From Holothuria scabra (taxonomy: Eukaryota; Echinodermata; Holothuroidea; Aspidochirotida; Holothuriidae), in assembly GCA_037179385.1 (NCBI GenBank), contig CM074184.1, positions 12,418,001-12,482,000 on the forward strand: 64,000 nucleotides of DNA, read 5' to 3'. The position numbers and the translations under genes are program-made. Below, piece by piece: positions 1-10,697 of this stretch. The notes below the pieces were generated by a model. It did no database searches. It worked only from the letters and a program-made list of their open reading frames with translations, and had not been told where the DNA came from. Each line of letters begins with the position of its first letter. Positions within the stretch are counted from its first letter, which is position 1.

Positions 1-3000
1 CATCTAAGTCGAGCGCACGGAAATTTTTGAAAAATTGAGAACCCCCAGACAGCAGGAAAGGTCATTTCCGTGTTCGAAACTAGAATTTAAGAAGTGCGCT
101 TTCGAGCTTTCTTTTTCATAATACTGCCCCAAAACGGAGAATAATTTACAAGAATACTTTGTTCTGTGGAGTAATCTGTTCGACCAAAATACTATCTATG
201 CGGAGTGCCACCATCAGTTGGGGCGGAGCATACAGAAAATTGTTAAAATATCTAACCCCTTAGATAGTCGGAATGGAATTTTCCAGACTTGTAACTAGAA
301 ATGAAGCAGTCGTTATTTTAAGCTTTCCTTGAAATGAAATTTTCACTTCAATAGAAAAACCCAAATTGCTAAATGATCAGAAAAGTACCAGATTAAAGGT
401 ACAGCTACAGTGGCGGATCCAGGAATTTGCAGTGGGGGAGTCTGCATGTGGATGGCAGCCTGGATGGAACATCAAATGTACACTGAGCGAAGCGCCACCA
501 TATTTATAGATGTTGTTTGGTCTCGGATGCCTATTAGAATTCAGGAAATGGGGAAATTTCGCCCTTTTCCAAATATGAAGCTTGCATTGCAAAAAATTTT
601 GGATGCTCGGTTTCCTGCAAAGAAATTTTAACAGTTGGGGGATTACTGAAGAATTTACATTTTCTATCGGCAAATCTGAGGTTGGGCGGCGACCAAAGAT
701 CGTTGTTGCTACATAATGTTATCCAACGCCTACGTAATGAGGCTTTCCGACGAAATGTTTTGAGCTTATAATGAAGAAAGTATGGAATTTTATGAAAGAA
801 AATTTATGAAAATAGCACTGTTTATAGTTAACGGCGTCACTTGGTGATCTGGTGTCAGTGTAGCCAATTTCCGATTTTGTCACTTCCAGAGTTCGGAAAA
901 GTTTACCAAAGTGAAGGTATGAGAGAGAACTGCAATTTGCGGCGCGCGAAGCGTGCGGAAAATTTTGCTTTTTTGAATCAAATAATGACGAATATGGAGC
1001 TTTTATTAGCGAGTATTGATTGGGAATTTCGTTATTTCACGAGTCATCAAAACCACACAGTAGACTGGTCTAACAATTGGCAAATTTCCGAATCCTTCAT
1101 TTTCAGAGCCCCCTGCCCCTCCTGGGTGTCTAAGAAAAGGGGGCCGAGATGCAACATGGTGCTAAATGTTTCAATATTTTGAGCCACTATGAAACTCCCA
1201 CGCTTTCAAAACATGGTCTTGAAAGTGTGGGTAATTATTCCTTTAACGGACTATGCGGCCAATGTGAATTTAAATCCGGATCTACTCTATTACCGTTACA
1301 CGGTTTTAGGCTATGCCATGTGTAAACTGTACGTAGTGTCATGTAGTATGGTGCACCCTCCATCACCTTTAACAGGAACGCCATCTTGTTGTTTAAGGGC
1401 AACTCTCACTTCCTTTTGTCCTACATTCTCATAGCCCTTCCTGTTTCCCGTCACTTGTTACCGGTGAATGTGACAAACTACCTCGCCCGTATTTTCAAGG
1501 TGTGGCCAATTTCACCCTCTAAAGCCTCCTCACTGGTCATTTTTTAGATCAGCACATTCCTTAATATTTATTTAATTTGGTGCGTCACAACTTTTAACCA
1601 ATCAGGGGACTGACTGTGCTCCGATCTCCCCGAGACATGAAAGCTCCGAGCTTGCAAGTTTTTGTCACACTCATACACTGCTGCAGCAGACCTCAGACGA
1701 CGAGCACCTGAGGCAATCTGTACATAGTTAAATTTGAATAATTTTTTTGCCGGCAGTTAATCGAACGGAGTAAAACCGTCAATCATCTTTAATCAGAACT
1801 AAATTTTTTTCTTATCTATTTATTCATATCTCAACTCGTATCGCCTACACACTCGGCAACATCTCCGTACAAGCCTTCTTATCAACGATTGCCCCATTAT
1901 CCGACGGTAGTCGTAGCCTCACGTATTGACATAGACACACATGCAATGTCACAAACAGCGTTACCAACGGCAGTTGGCGGAAAACGCTAGATTTATCATT
2001 CGTCATTGCGCTATGTCTAAACAAAACGGGAATTTACCAAATGATACGGAAGATAGATACATTATTATTTACATTTTTCCTTTTTTTTTTTTTTTTTTGA
2101 AGAATATGACACAAAAATACGGTATTCAAATAATGTAACAACTATTTCACTGCATTTTTAAAATGTAATTAGGCCTTGGCTACAATTAGACTGGGTATCT
2201 ATACAATTTTTACCATCCCGGTGGGGGTATGCATACCCCAATCCCCCCCCCCTCCTCTGGATCCGCCACTGTAACAGCTACAAGTAAATGTAATAGTCTT
2301 GTCTCTTTGCGTGGGGAGGGGGACTATGCAACTATATTTGCGAGGTTCACTAAATAAATGGATTTTTCTACGTGACTGCCCGATTTTCAGACAATAAATG
2401 GTTTTAAGTTCCAACGTATTTGAAAATATGTCACGTTACAAGGTACCTTCAAATAAATTTTTCAGTCAGACTTATGGAGAGACATTCTCACACTACTGTT
2501 TGTCAGTAAGTGTAACTGAAAACGGGCCGGTAGATTTTCATTACCGTTGCTAGAATTCGGCTGTCGGGGCAGGCCAGATGGCAGACCATCGGGCACTGCA
2601 TGCACATGCATGATCAACCTCTCGTCTGTTTTTGTCAAGAAAATTCGGAACTGTGAGTTTCCTTGAAGAATATGGTCTTCTAGTGAGAAAAATAAAAGAA
2701 CTTCCGAGTGACTGAAGTTTATCAGACCCCCATGTTTCATCAGTTTACCGTGGGCATGAAGATGAAGGCTCCCCGACGAAATCGGGTTTTCTCAACAACA
2801 GGGGAAAGGCCGCGGCAGCCTTCCCCGACGGGGGCATGACCTTGCGGTTTGAAGATGGGATGAAGGATGGCAGAGCTGGTAAGAATTGATTAAAACAGAT
2901 TCAGATAGGCATTAAAATATCGTTACAAAAGACTAGAATAGTGAAAAAGGGAAAAAAACAGTTCATAATCATTCACCCAGTAACCTAAAGCCCTTTAAGT

Positions 3001-3310
3001 ACGCCTCCCCGAAGGAAATTGCCGTTTTTCCCCGACAGGGGAGGAGAAAGGACACGGGTACATGGAATGTGGTATAACGGAGCACAGAAAAAGTGATTGA
3101 AAATAGATTCCGATATGTATTAAAATTTCATTTCAAATCACAAAAATAGGTTCACCCATCCAGTAACTTCAGTCCTGGTAGGTTTTTTTTTATTATTATT
3201 ATTTTTATTATTATTTTAGGCCTCCCCGACGAAACCGCCGACCTTTCCCGAGGGGGGGGGGCAGTGTTCCCCGACGGGGGATGCCCCCAGCCCCCGCTGG
3301 CGCCACCCCT
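1..3310 (+). repeat. Dispersed repeat A, tandem copy 1 (split)
   Basis: Positions 1-407 and 2272-3310 align with 3311-4960 over most of their length, so two copies of one non-coding repeat lie head to tail. The match runs through the lines around 150-400 (compare 3735-4010) and 2280-3060 (compare 4005-4930). The left edge may lie outside the window. The copy is interrupted at 408-2271 by a hAT-like element. No open frame of note is present. The right edge, near 3290-3310, carries a GCTGGCGCCACCCCTG end typical of TIR-element termini. Confidence 0.7.
408..2271. mobile_element. Non-autonomous hAT-like DNA transposon inside repeat A
   Basis: The element is bounded by inverted termini CAGTGGCGGATCCAG (408) and CTGGATCCGCCACTG (ending 2271). 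It is flanked by TACAGCTA at 400-407 and TAACAGCTA at 2272-2280, an 8-bp duplication with one extra base on the right. The intact second copy of repeat A reads straight through the corresponding site near 3995-4005, which supports insertion. An 8-bp duplication with a CAGTGGCGG-type terminus is characteristic of the hAT superfamily. No transposase frame is visible in its 1.86 kb, so it is read as non-autonomous. It contains a poly-T tract near 2080-2098. Confidence 0.75.
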
Positions 3311-4960
3311 GGGAGCGTACCAGGAAATTTTTGGCTCTACAAACCCATCAGATGGCCGGAAACGGCACTTCCCGGGTGTTCGAAGCAAGAATATGTTCAG
3401 TCCAACATTGAAATTCTCCCCGCTTCTTAATTGGAGCACTTGACAAATATTGAGGGGCTGAACATACCTTTAGCCCCCACTTTTTCATTTTTCGTCGCCG
3501 CCACAGGGGTGCGGCATTTTCTTGAGGGAGCGAAGCGCCCAAGCGAACGACCGAACGGGGAGAGGGTGTGGTTCTCCCCCTCCTACCCCAAGGAGATTTT
3601 GCAATTTTATATCAAACTTGAGCGATCTGGTGAACACCTAAGCTGGAATTTTTGGACATTTTCAATCTTGTATCAATGATTTCCCTATTCCCTCGAGAGT
3701 TAGTGTGTGGCTGTTAGAGGGTAAGTGTACGAGGAATAATTTGCAAGCATGTATTGTTCTGTTAAGTTATCTATTCCAAAACACTGTCTGACACCATCAA
3801 TCGGCGCGGGGCGTACAGAAAATTGTTAAACAATCTAACCACTCAGACAGCCGGAAATGGCATTTCCTAGGCTTGTAACTAGAAATGAAGCAGGCGTTAC
3901 TGGTTTAGCTTTCCTTTTATATGACAGTTTAACTTCAATAGAAAAATACCCAAGTTGCTAAATGATCAGAAAATTACCACAGATAACAGGTACTGCTACA
4001 ATTAGATGTAATGGTCTTGTCTCTTTTCGGGGGAAAACTGTGCAACTGAATTGAATTATACTCATGTTTCTGACTCTATAAGAATCTTCGTTGTATTCAG
4101 TGACAAGGTCCACTAAATAGATGAAATTTTCTAACTGACTGCCCGAACTCTAGAATTTAATGATCCTATTTCCGACGTATTTGAAAATATGTCACGTTAC
4201 AAGGTGGTTTCAAATGAATTTTCAGTCAGACTTTTGGGAGGAGGCATTCTCACATTAGTGTTTATTAATTACATGTAGCTGAAAACGGCCTGGTCGATTT
4301 TCATTACCGTTGCTAAAATTCGGCTGCCGGGGCAGACGACGTGGTAGACCATTGGGCACTTTCATGCACATGAACTTCTCTTCTGTTTTTGCATAGAAAA
4401 TTCGGAATTGTGACTTTCTTTGAAGAATACGATTTTCTAGAAAGCAAAATCAAGATCTTCTGAATAACTGAAGTTTATTAGGCCCACATCTTTTATCGTG
4501 GGCCTGAAGATGACCGACGAAATTGGATTTTCTCAACAACATGGGGAGGAAAGCCTTCCCCAACCGGGGCATGACCTTGCACGCACGGGTTGAAGATGGA
4601 ATGAGTAAGTTAGTTAGACACTGTAGAGTTTTAATGCCTAGTTTCCAACCTATTGGTTCAAGTCAAGCCGGCAACGGCCTTTTTCCAGTTGTGACTCACT
4701 GGCTTGTTTTCCCTACTCCATTGCTTATGCGGAACATCACGCACAACGGCAGTAGGTTCCTTTTTTAGAGTCTTTGGTATAAGATGGGATGAGGGATAGA
4801 AGTGCTACTAAGAACCTATCAAAAACTGATTCAGATATGCATTAAAGTTACAAAAGAAAAAAATCGTTCATGATCATCCATCCAATAACTTCAGACGTTT
4901 AGGGTTATATTTTTAGGCCCCGAAAAAATTGCAGCCCTTCCCCGATGAAGGGGCCCACAC
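3311..4960 (+). repeat. Dispersed repeat A, tandem copy 2
   Basis: This is the second copy of the repeat that fills the start of the window, without the hAT-like insertion. It includes the submodule GCCGGAAACGGCACTTCC near 3355, which recurs in the hAT-like elements at 47.3 and 47.7 kb. It is interrupted only by a SINE fragment at 4606-4781. The open frames here are short, lack codon structure and match nothing I recognise. Confidence 0.65.
4606..4781 (-). mobile_element. SINE 3' fragment (tRNA-derived family)
   Basis: On the minus strand this reads as the body and 3' end of the same SINE found at 5824-10142, from ATACCAAAGACTC to the TCTAACTAACTTA tail. It is flanked by AGATGGAATGAG (4594-4605) and AGATGGGATGAG (4782-4793), a 12-bp target duplication with one difference. 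The tRNA-like head is missing, so the copy is 5' truncated, as expected from target-primed insertion. Confidence 0.8.
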
Positions 4961-5383
4961 CTGCCTGGGAGGGCATGGCACCTGCCTGGGAGGGCATGTT
5001 TTTCAATAATACCCAGACGTTTCAAATTTTCTCAACCCAGAATTCAAAATTTTCTCTCATGCAAGTTCAATCTTTGCTAACGCATCTGAACTCTGAACTC
5101 TTAAGATCTTATGTGTTCACACGGTAGTACAAGAAACTCAGAATCTAGGCCTATCATTTTCTGCAATACATCTCTTTATTTTCAAAGACAAATGTTTAAA
5201 AAGGTAAAAATTTCAGCTTTCGCGCGCTGTAAGTTGCATACCTATATAACAGAAATGTACTGTACATTGTTTAAAACAAAAAGGAATGTGTGATTGCTTG
5301 CTCCCTCTGAAAAAAAGTCTAACTACGCCATTGGTCACAATAAATATCTAGTGATTCTAGCTTCGCAGTCATATTTACTTCGG
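4961..5383. other. Unassigned sequence left of the 5.4-kb nest
   Basis: No gene or repeat copy recognised. It holds a direct repeat of CACCTGCCTGGGAGGGCATG at about 4971-5000, and ends with the ATTTACTTCGG (5373-5383) that is repeated at 10687-10697. Confidence 0.4.
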
Positions 5384-5824
5384 CAGGGCCGTCACCAGGG
5401 GGGTGCGGAGGGTGCGAACGCACCCCCTCCAGCCATGCCCGCCAAAAAAAAAAAAAAAAAATTGGCCCAAAAAAAAATTGGGGGAAGGGGCATCGCCGCC
5501 GGGTGTGGATATTTTTTTAAAATGCGGCAGGAATTGTGCATGGAACGACCAAACAGCAACCTTTCCTACGTTTTCAATACTTCTAGACTATCACGTGGCG
5601 AAGTTTCAGCTCGCCGTCGATCTCACAAGTATCTTCGAGAGATCTATCACTATTCGCGTCTGTAAATCCAGGGCTGCATTTCCATCAGTCATTTCCGCTC
5701 AACCTTCCTCCCAGCCTAGGCTTCGAGCTCGAAGTATCTCAGGCCATAGCACAGTTTTAATTCGCCTCAGTTATAGTCAGTTCGTAGCAGTACGGGTTGG
5801 CGTTTTACGCTACCGAATCCTTCT

Positions 5825-5900
5825 GACCGAGTGCTTGGTCTAACGGTAAGAACATCCGCCTCTCACGCGGAAAGCCCGGGTTCGCTTCCCAGGTCGAGTC
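5825..5900 (+). pseudogene. tRNA-Glu(CTC)-like head of the SINE
   Basis: The anticodon arm is perfect: stem TCCGC/GCGGA around loop CTCTCAC, with anticodon CTC at 5862-5864. An A-box-like TGGTCTAACGG and a B-box-like GGTTCGCTTCC (one change from consensus) are present, and the T-stem has one mismatch. The acceptor arms pair poorly. It lies at the 5' end of a SINE inside the SINE's target duplication, so it is a retroposon promoter rather than a working tRNA gene. Confidence 0.75.
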
Positions 5901-6090
5901 ATCAGTGGCGTGGCCGCGGCCCCCAAGGTCCCCAAGATTTTTTTGCCTCCTGATAACGTAGTTGAGAAAAATAAAGTGTTTGAACGGAAAACACTTTGAA
6001 GTATTTCCTTCAAAAAAAGTAAATAAATAAAATGTGTAACAATTAATAAAACATGCATGAATGTGTGTTAAACACATTAAGTGTGCACGT

Positions 6091-6686
6091 TTGTATAAGC
6101 AGCTGGTTCGACCCCATCTCGACTATGCTGCACAGGTCTGGAGTCCCTTCTTTGAAAAGGACAAATTGCTTTTAGAGCAAGTTCAGAAGAGAGCTACCCG
6201 ACTCATACCTGAGGTTAAAAATCTACCTTATTCCCAAAGGCTTAAGCTGCTTGGGCTTACCACTTTGGAGCTGAGAAGGATTAGGGGGGACATGCTCCAG
6301 GTATACAAATTTCTATCTGAAGGGAATCCTTTGTTAGCTTGCAGTTATTTAAAGGTCCAGAGTAATCCTCGGCTTAGAGGCCATTGCAAAAAGCTTGAAA
6401 AGTCTTTTGCTAGACTTGACATTAGGAAGTTCAGTTTCTCTCATAGGGTTGTTAGTGAGTGGAATAGCCTGCCTGAGTGGGTTGTTAACTCCACATCAGT
6501 GCACCGTTTTAAGGTTAATATTGACAAGTTTTTCCATGACTGTGGTAGAATCTAATCTTTCTGGGCTCTTTAGGTGTTGGTGGTTTGCTTTGTTTTGGGG
6601 TTTTGTTTTGGATTACAGGGCATCTTATGGGGCCTTTACAGCCCTCCTTTGCCCTTTAACCTGTTATGTTATGTTATGTATGTATG
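6091..6686 (+). pseudogene. 5'-truncated LINE 3' end (reverse transcriptase C-terminus)
   Basis: This encodes the C-terminal region downstream of a non-LTR reverse transcriptase, with KQLVRPHLDYAAQVW near the start and FFHDCGRI at the stop (6553-6555). The 3' UTR ends in TGTTATG repeats. It differs from the LINE at 51204-51798 by only about half a dozen substitutions in the coding part. The uninterrupted copy of the host at 52500-52540 reads GCACGTAAGGAATCAAG, so the LINE entered after GCACGT. It has no catalytic domain and is dead on arrival. Confidence 0.9.
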
Positions 6687-6937
6687 AAATCAAGTAATAA
6701 CTTCAAAATGATTACTTTCACTAAATTAGATACCTTATATAATCTGAAATGTCGTTGATTGCATTACACTTAGAAGATAAAACGAACGTTTCGGCGGCAA
6801 ACTCTAATTTGACTTTGTTAAGTTAAGACCCTTTCTGCCTTTCTATGGCTGGTTGATTTACTGAAAACAAGGCAATCATACACTGGAGACTATTCTTACA
6901 TTACCATTCCTATACTTTATCCTACACAAAATATGTC

Positions 6938-7219
6938 TTCAAGGCCCTGTTCTCTCACCCCAAACAGTACCAGTTCTCCTAACCTTCTTACTGAAATTCA
7001 TCCTGATCCAGAGACAATAACAGTTGATTGCTTCGAGTCGAGTATAGAAAAGCTCAATGTTTATAAACGTAACACTCTCAGTACAGTTCATGCTGTGTAA
7101 TAAAAGCTTTGGTACTCTGCATCGTTTGAATTAGCTGTCAATCAAGGAGCTGAACCACTGGGGAATTTTAGTACACCCTACCAAAGTTGTGGTTTGAGGT
7201 GAGAGGATTGGCCCTTTAA
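6938..7219. mobile_element. MITE F, copy 1 (TTAAAGG termini)
   Basis: The sequence from TTCAAGGCCC to GGCCCTTTAA aligns with 40563-40871. Termini are inverted: GGCCCTGTTCTCTCACCCC at the left against GGTGAGAGGATTGGCCC at the right. It interrupts hAT-like element B, whose other copy lacks it near 48330-48350. The superfamily is undetermined. Confidence 0.7.
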
Positions 7220-7704
7220 GGGTAAGGGTGCCTTCGAATAATTCTTCCCATCCATCCCTAACAGGTAGGCCTATGTCGTGCCTCACTCCTTCCCATGACA
7301 AGTGCCACTGTAGAACGATTTCTTCAGGAAGTCCTCTTTTTACTAGTTGGCACTGGCGTCCTAGCGGATTTGTAAAATGTCCACAAGGTCCGCATTTCAT
7401 GTGTTTCCCGCATGATCCATACTTCGAATTTGCGGTTTAAATTTTTTGAGAGATTTTAATTTTGAGATATTTTAATTATGATTAGGTAATGTACCGATGA
7501 CTGAACAAATACTGCACCATTTACCATTTCAACACCATTGAAAACCAGAAAACATTGTTTCTTTGGTAGTATGTATGTCACGTGTAAAATCTCTACAAAG
7601 AATAACCAGAAAGCCAAAAGGCTTAGTGATTCCTTGCCATCAAATACCTTACCTGCTTTCAAATTGACAGTGTTTGATAGATTTTTCTTTACATTTTAGG
7701 CACA

Positions 7705-9255
7705 GAATTTTCGCAATTTTACCCCTGGTGACCTCAAATGACCTTTGACCTCTACCAAAAACAATAGGCTTCTTTCTCTCAACATGACAAATCTATATAC
7801 CAAATATGATAAGTATCTGTCACTCTTATCTGGAGATATTGTGTTTACAAGCCATTTTCGAAGTTTTGGCAATTTTACCGCTGGTGACCTCAAATGACCT
7901 TTGACCTCTACCAAAAGCAATTGGCTTCTTTCTCTCAACATGAAAAATCTATACACCAAGTATGAAAATTGTCGGGCAATCCTTTCTGAAGATATCATGT
8001 TTACAAGCCATTTTCGGTGTTTTCTTATTTTTACCGCTGATGACCTCAAATGACCTTTGACCTCAGCCAAAAACAATAGACTTCTTCCTCTCAACATGAC
8101 AAACCTATATACCAAGCATAAGAAGTGTCGGTCCTATCTGAAGAAATCATGTTTAAAAGCCATTTTCGGGATTTTCCCAATTTTACCGCTGGTGACCTCA
8201 AATGAACTTTGAATTCTACCAAAAGCAATAGGCTTCTTTTTCTCGACATGACAAATCTATATACCAAATATTAAGAGTATCTGTCACTCCTTTTTGAAGA
8301 TATCGTGTTTACAAGCCATTTTCAGTGTTTTCGCAATTTTACCGCTGATGACCTCAAATGACCTTTGGCCTCTACCAAAAACAATAGGGTTCTTCCTCTC
8401 AACATGACAAATCTATATACCAAGTATAAAAGTTGTCGGGCAATCCTATCTGAAGATATCGTGTTTACAAGCCATTTTCGGCGTTTTCGCAATTTTACCG
8501 CTGGTGACCTCAAATGACCTTTGACCTCTACCAAAAACAATAGGGTTCTTCTTCTCAACATGACGAATCTATATACCAAGTATGAAAAATGTCGGTCAGT
8601 CCTATCTGAAGATATCGTGTTTACAAGCCATTTTCGAAGTTTTCACAATTTTACTGCTATTGACCTCAAATGACCTTTGACCTCTACCCAAAACAATAGG
8701 CTTCTCTCTCTCAACATGAAAAATCTATAAACCAAATATGAAGGGTGTTGGTCTCTCCTAACTGAAGATATCATGTTTACAAGCCATTTTCAGTGTTTTC
8801 GCAATTTTACCGCTGGTGACCTCAAATGACCTTTGACCTCTACCAAAAACAATAGGGTTCTTCCTCTCAACATGACAAATCTATATACCAAGTATGAAAA
8901 TTGTCAGGCAATCCTATCTGAAGATATCGTGTTTACAAGCCATTTTCGGCGTTTTCGCAATTTTACCACTGGTGACCTCAAATGACCTTTGGCCTCTACC
9001 AAAAACAATAGGGTTCTTCTTCTCAACATAACAAATCTATATACCAAGTATGAAAAGTGTCGGTCACTCCTATCTGAAGATATCGTGTTTACAAGCTATT
9101 TTTGAAATTGTCACAATTTTACCGCTGGTGACCTCAAATGACCTTTGACCTCTACCAAAAACAATAGGGTTCTTCCTCTCAACATGATAAATCTATATAC
9201 CAAATATGAAAATTGTCGCACATTCCTATCTTAAGATATCGTGTTTACAAGCAAG
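7705..9255 (+). repeat. ~155-bp tandem repeat with DR1 motifs, about ten units
   Basis: Each unit runs through an ATTTTACCGCTGGTGACCTC block, a CAAATGACCTTTGACCTC block, CAACATGACAAATCTATAT and a GATATCGTGTTTACAAGCC block, at about 155-bp spacing. Seven of ten units contain TGACCTTTGACCT, the reverse complement of the direct-repeat-1 nuclear receptor site AGGTCAAAGGTCA. Open frames in this array are by-products of the repeat and are not genes. Confidence 0.9.
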
Positions 9256-9256
9256 T

Positions 9257-9310
9257 GTCACAAACACAAACACACACACACACATACACGCACACACACA
9301 CACACACACG
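9257..9310 (+). repeat. CA-rich microsatellite
   Basis: A (CA)n tract with a few interruptions ends the tandem core. Its counterpart in the reversed copy is the (TG)n tract at about 61115-61146. Confidence 0.95.
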
Positions 9311-10697
9311 ACATCACCATCGCACAGATTCCTTGCCTGCCTACGGCAAGGAATCAAAAATGAGGGTTTTGAAAATTTTCATGTTCCCTAAATAGGAAAT
9401 TCAAAAACGTAGGCCATTATCAGTTCAAAGTTTTGCGAAACATAGCACCATTTTGCATGGAGCAAATATAACGCAAAAAGAGTTTCTCAGAGGGGACACA
9501 ACTAATTTTGGTTTCCCATTTGAAGCTGAAATCTGTTCAAATATTGCCGCATTTGCGATCTACGTTCTCCTGAATTTCAAAATTTTTCCCAAGAGAAAGG
9601 GAGATACCGGTTCCCTTCAGTCTCATCCTCCAGGCCATGACACAGATCAGAAATGCCCAGATTTGGGGTCCCCAAAAAGTGTATGTATAATCATTTTTCA
9701 TAGATTGCTTTTTCATTCACACTATTTGAGAAGTGGCAGACAGGAGATTCGTATTTCAAGGCTGAGCGCAACCGGCTTAAAACACGTAAGAAGTGCTGTT
9801 TCCAGCCATCTGGAGGGTTTGTAAAACCCAAAATTTTCTTGCACGCTCCGAGCCAACTGCTGGTGGCGCTCCCCGTAGATAGTCTTGCCGCGCCCGACCC
9901 TTGGAGGTATCAGCCCCCCACTTATTACCTAGCCCCGCGGAAATTTCATCCTGGGCTACGCCACTGCAAGTCTTATACCAAAGACTCTAAAAAAGGAACC
10001 TACTGCCGTTGTTCGTGATGCTCAGCATAAGCAATGGAGTAGGGGAAACAATCCAGGGGGCCACAACTGGGAAAAGGCCGTGGCCGGCTCGACTTGAACC
10101 AATAGGTTGGAACTGGGCCGTTAAACTCTATCTAACTAACAAGCTACCGAATCCTTCGCAAATTTAGCAGTACAACACTGTGACCTAGTTATACCTGTAG
10201 TCTAGCCCAGGTACCAGTATTTCTTTTTACAGGAATCAGTCATTTCATCCAAGTTGTGTGTTTATAGTTCCCGTCAGGACATTGGTTAATAATCGTGGAC
10301 AGACTCATTACTGGAGGACTGAACCAAATTAGGACCGACTAAATTTTGAACTGTGTTTTGTATTTAATACAGTTGCAATTGCGTTAGGGGTCAAATTTAT
10401 TTGTGAGTTAACCATTCATATGCGTTTTCAAGGAGAATATAATGATTTCAATTATCAATCACCCTCCCAGAAACAGTTGATCCTACGCCTGAATTTTCTC
10501 TCTTGGTATGCACCAGATTGTGCCATTTTAAGTTGAAAAATTGCAATCCCAACCATATGGGAGGGGGTCCCCTCCCATGCCCACCCCCTTCTGCTACTTT
10601 GTGGCTTCGTCTACAACAATTTCCTCACCCACATGCTCGAGTTTCAAAACGCACCCCCCTTTGAAAAAAGTTGGTGACGGCCCTGAATTTACTTCGG

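Larger units (their letters stand above)
7606..9360 (+). mobile_element. Tandem-cored pearl/HINE-like element, copy 1
   Basis: Order of parts: a left end with hairpin AAGCCAAAAGGCTT followed by GATTCCTTGCC, then about ten units of a ~155-bp tandem repeat (7705-9255), then a CA microsatellite (9257-9310), then a right hairpin with arms ATTCCTTGCC/GGCAAGGAAT (9328-9354). The same order is found reversed at 61063-62083. Tandem core, microsatellite and 3' hairpin is the plan of oyster pearl elements and Helentron-associated elements. Assignment to Helitron relatives is inference. It is inserted in element B. Confidence 0.7.
5903..9966 (-). mobile_element. hAT-like element B, copy 1 (host of three insertions)
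   Basis: Termini are CAGTGGCGTGGCC (5903) and GGGCTACGCCACTG (ending 9966), flanked by CGAGTCAT (5895-5902) and CAAGTCTT (9967-9974), which agree at 6 of 8 positions. The same element lies in opposite orientation at 47222-52761. Comparing the two shows that 6091-6686 (LINE), 6938-7219 (MITE) and about 7606-9360 (tandem-cored element) are later insertions here. About 1.45 kb of own sequence remains. No transposase frame is visible. Confidence 0.8.
5824..10142 (+). mobile_element. tRNA-Glu-derived SINE, split by a 4-kb insertion
   Basis: The tRNA-like head lies at 5824-5902 and the body and tail at 9967-10142, with a hAT-like element between. The pieces are flanked by perfect 15-bp duplications GCTACCGAATCCTTC at 5809-5823 and 10143-10157. 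The joined body matches the SINE copies at 4606, 15850 and 58608 (AAAGACTC, GGAGTAGGG, CAACTGGGAAAAGGCC, TCTAACTAAC tail). Both halves therefore come from a single insertion that was later interrupted. Confidence 0.85.
5384..10685. mobile_element. TIR DNA element, outermost layer of a nest
   Basis: Inverted termini CAGGGCCGTCACC (5384) and GGTGACGGCCCTG (ending 10685) bound this stretch. ATTTACTTCGG occurs immediately left (5373-5383) and, after one base, right (10687-10697). Removing the SINE inside leaves about 1 kb of the element's own sequence: 5384-5823 with a 17-A run near 5444, and 10158-10685. The CAGGGCCG terminus looks hAT-like, but the flanking direct repeat is 11-12 bp rather than 8. 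No transposase is visible. Confidence 0.65.

Noticed and set aside
5825..5900. Functional tRNA-Glu gene
   Set aside because: The acceptor stem does not pair and the segment is the head of a SINE bounded by target duplications.
7696..8579. Minus-strand frames with repeated LVYRFVMLRERSLLFLVEVKGHLRS-type peptides
   Set aside because: They are translations of the ~155-bp tandem repeat; the periodic peptide follows the DNA unit and breaks where units diverge.
7606..9360. Canonical Helitron assignment
   Set aside because: I could not find a clean CTRR 3' terminus after a hairpin or a T-T insertion border, so only a pearl/HINE-like description is kept.
9206..9395. Overlapping small frames rich in Thr and His
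   Set aside because: Created by the CA microsatellite; three frames are open through it.
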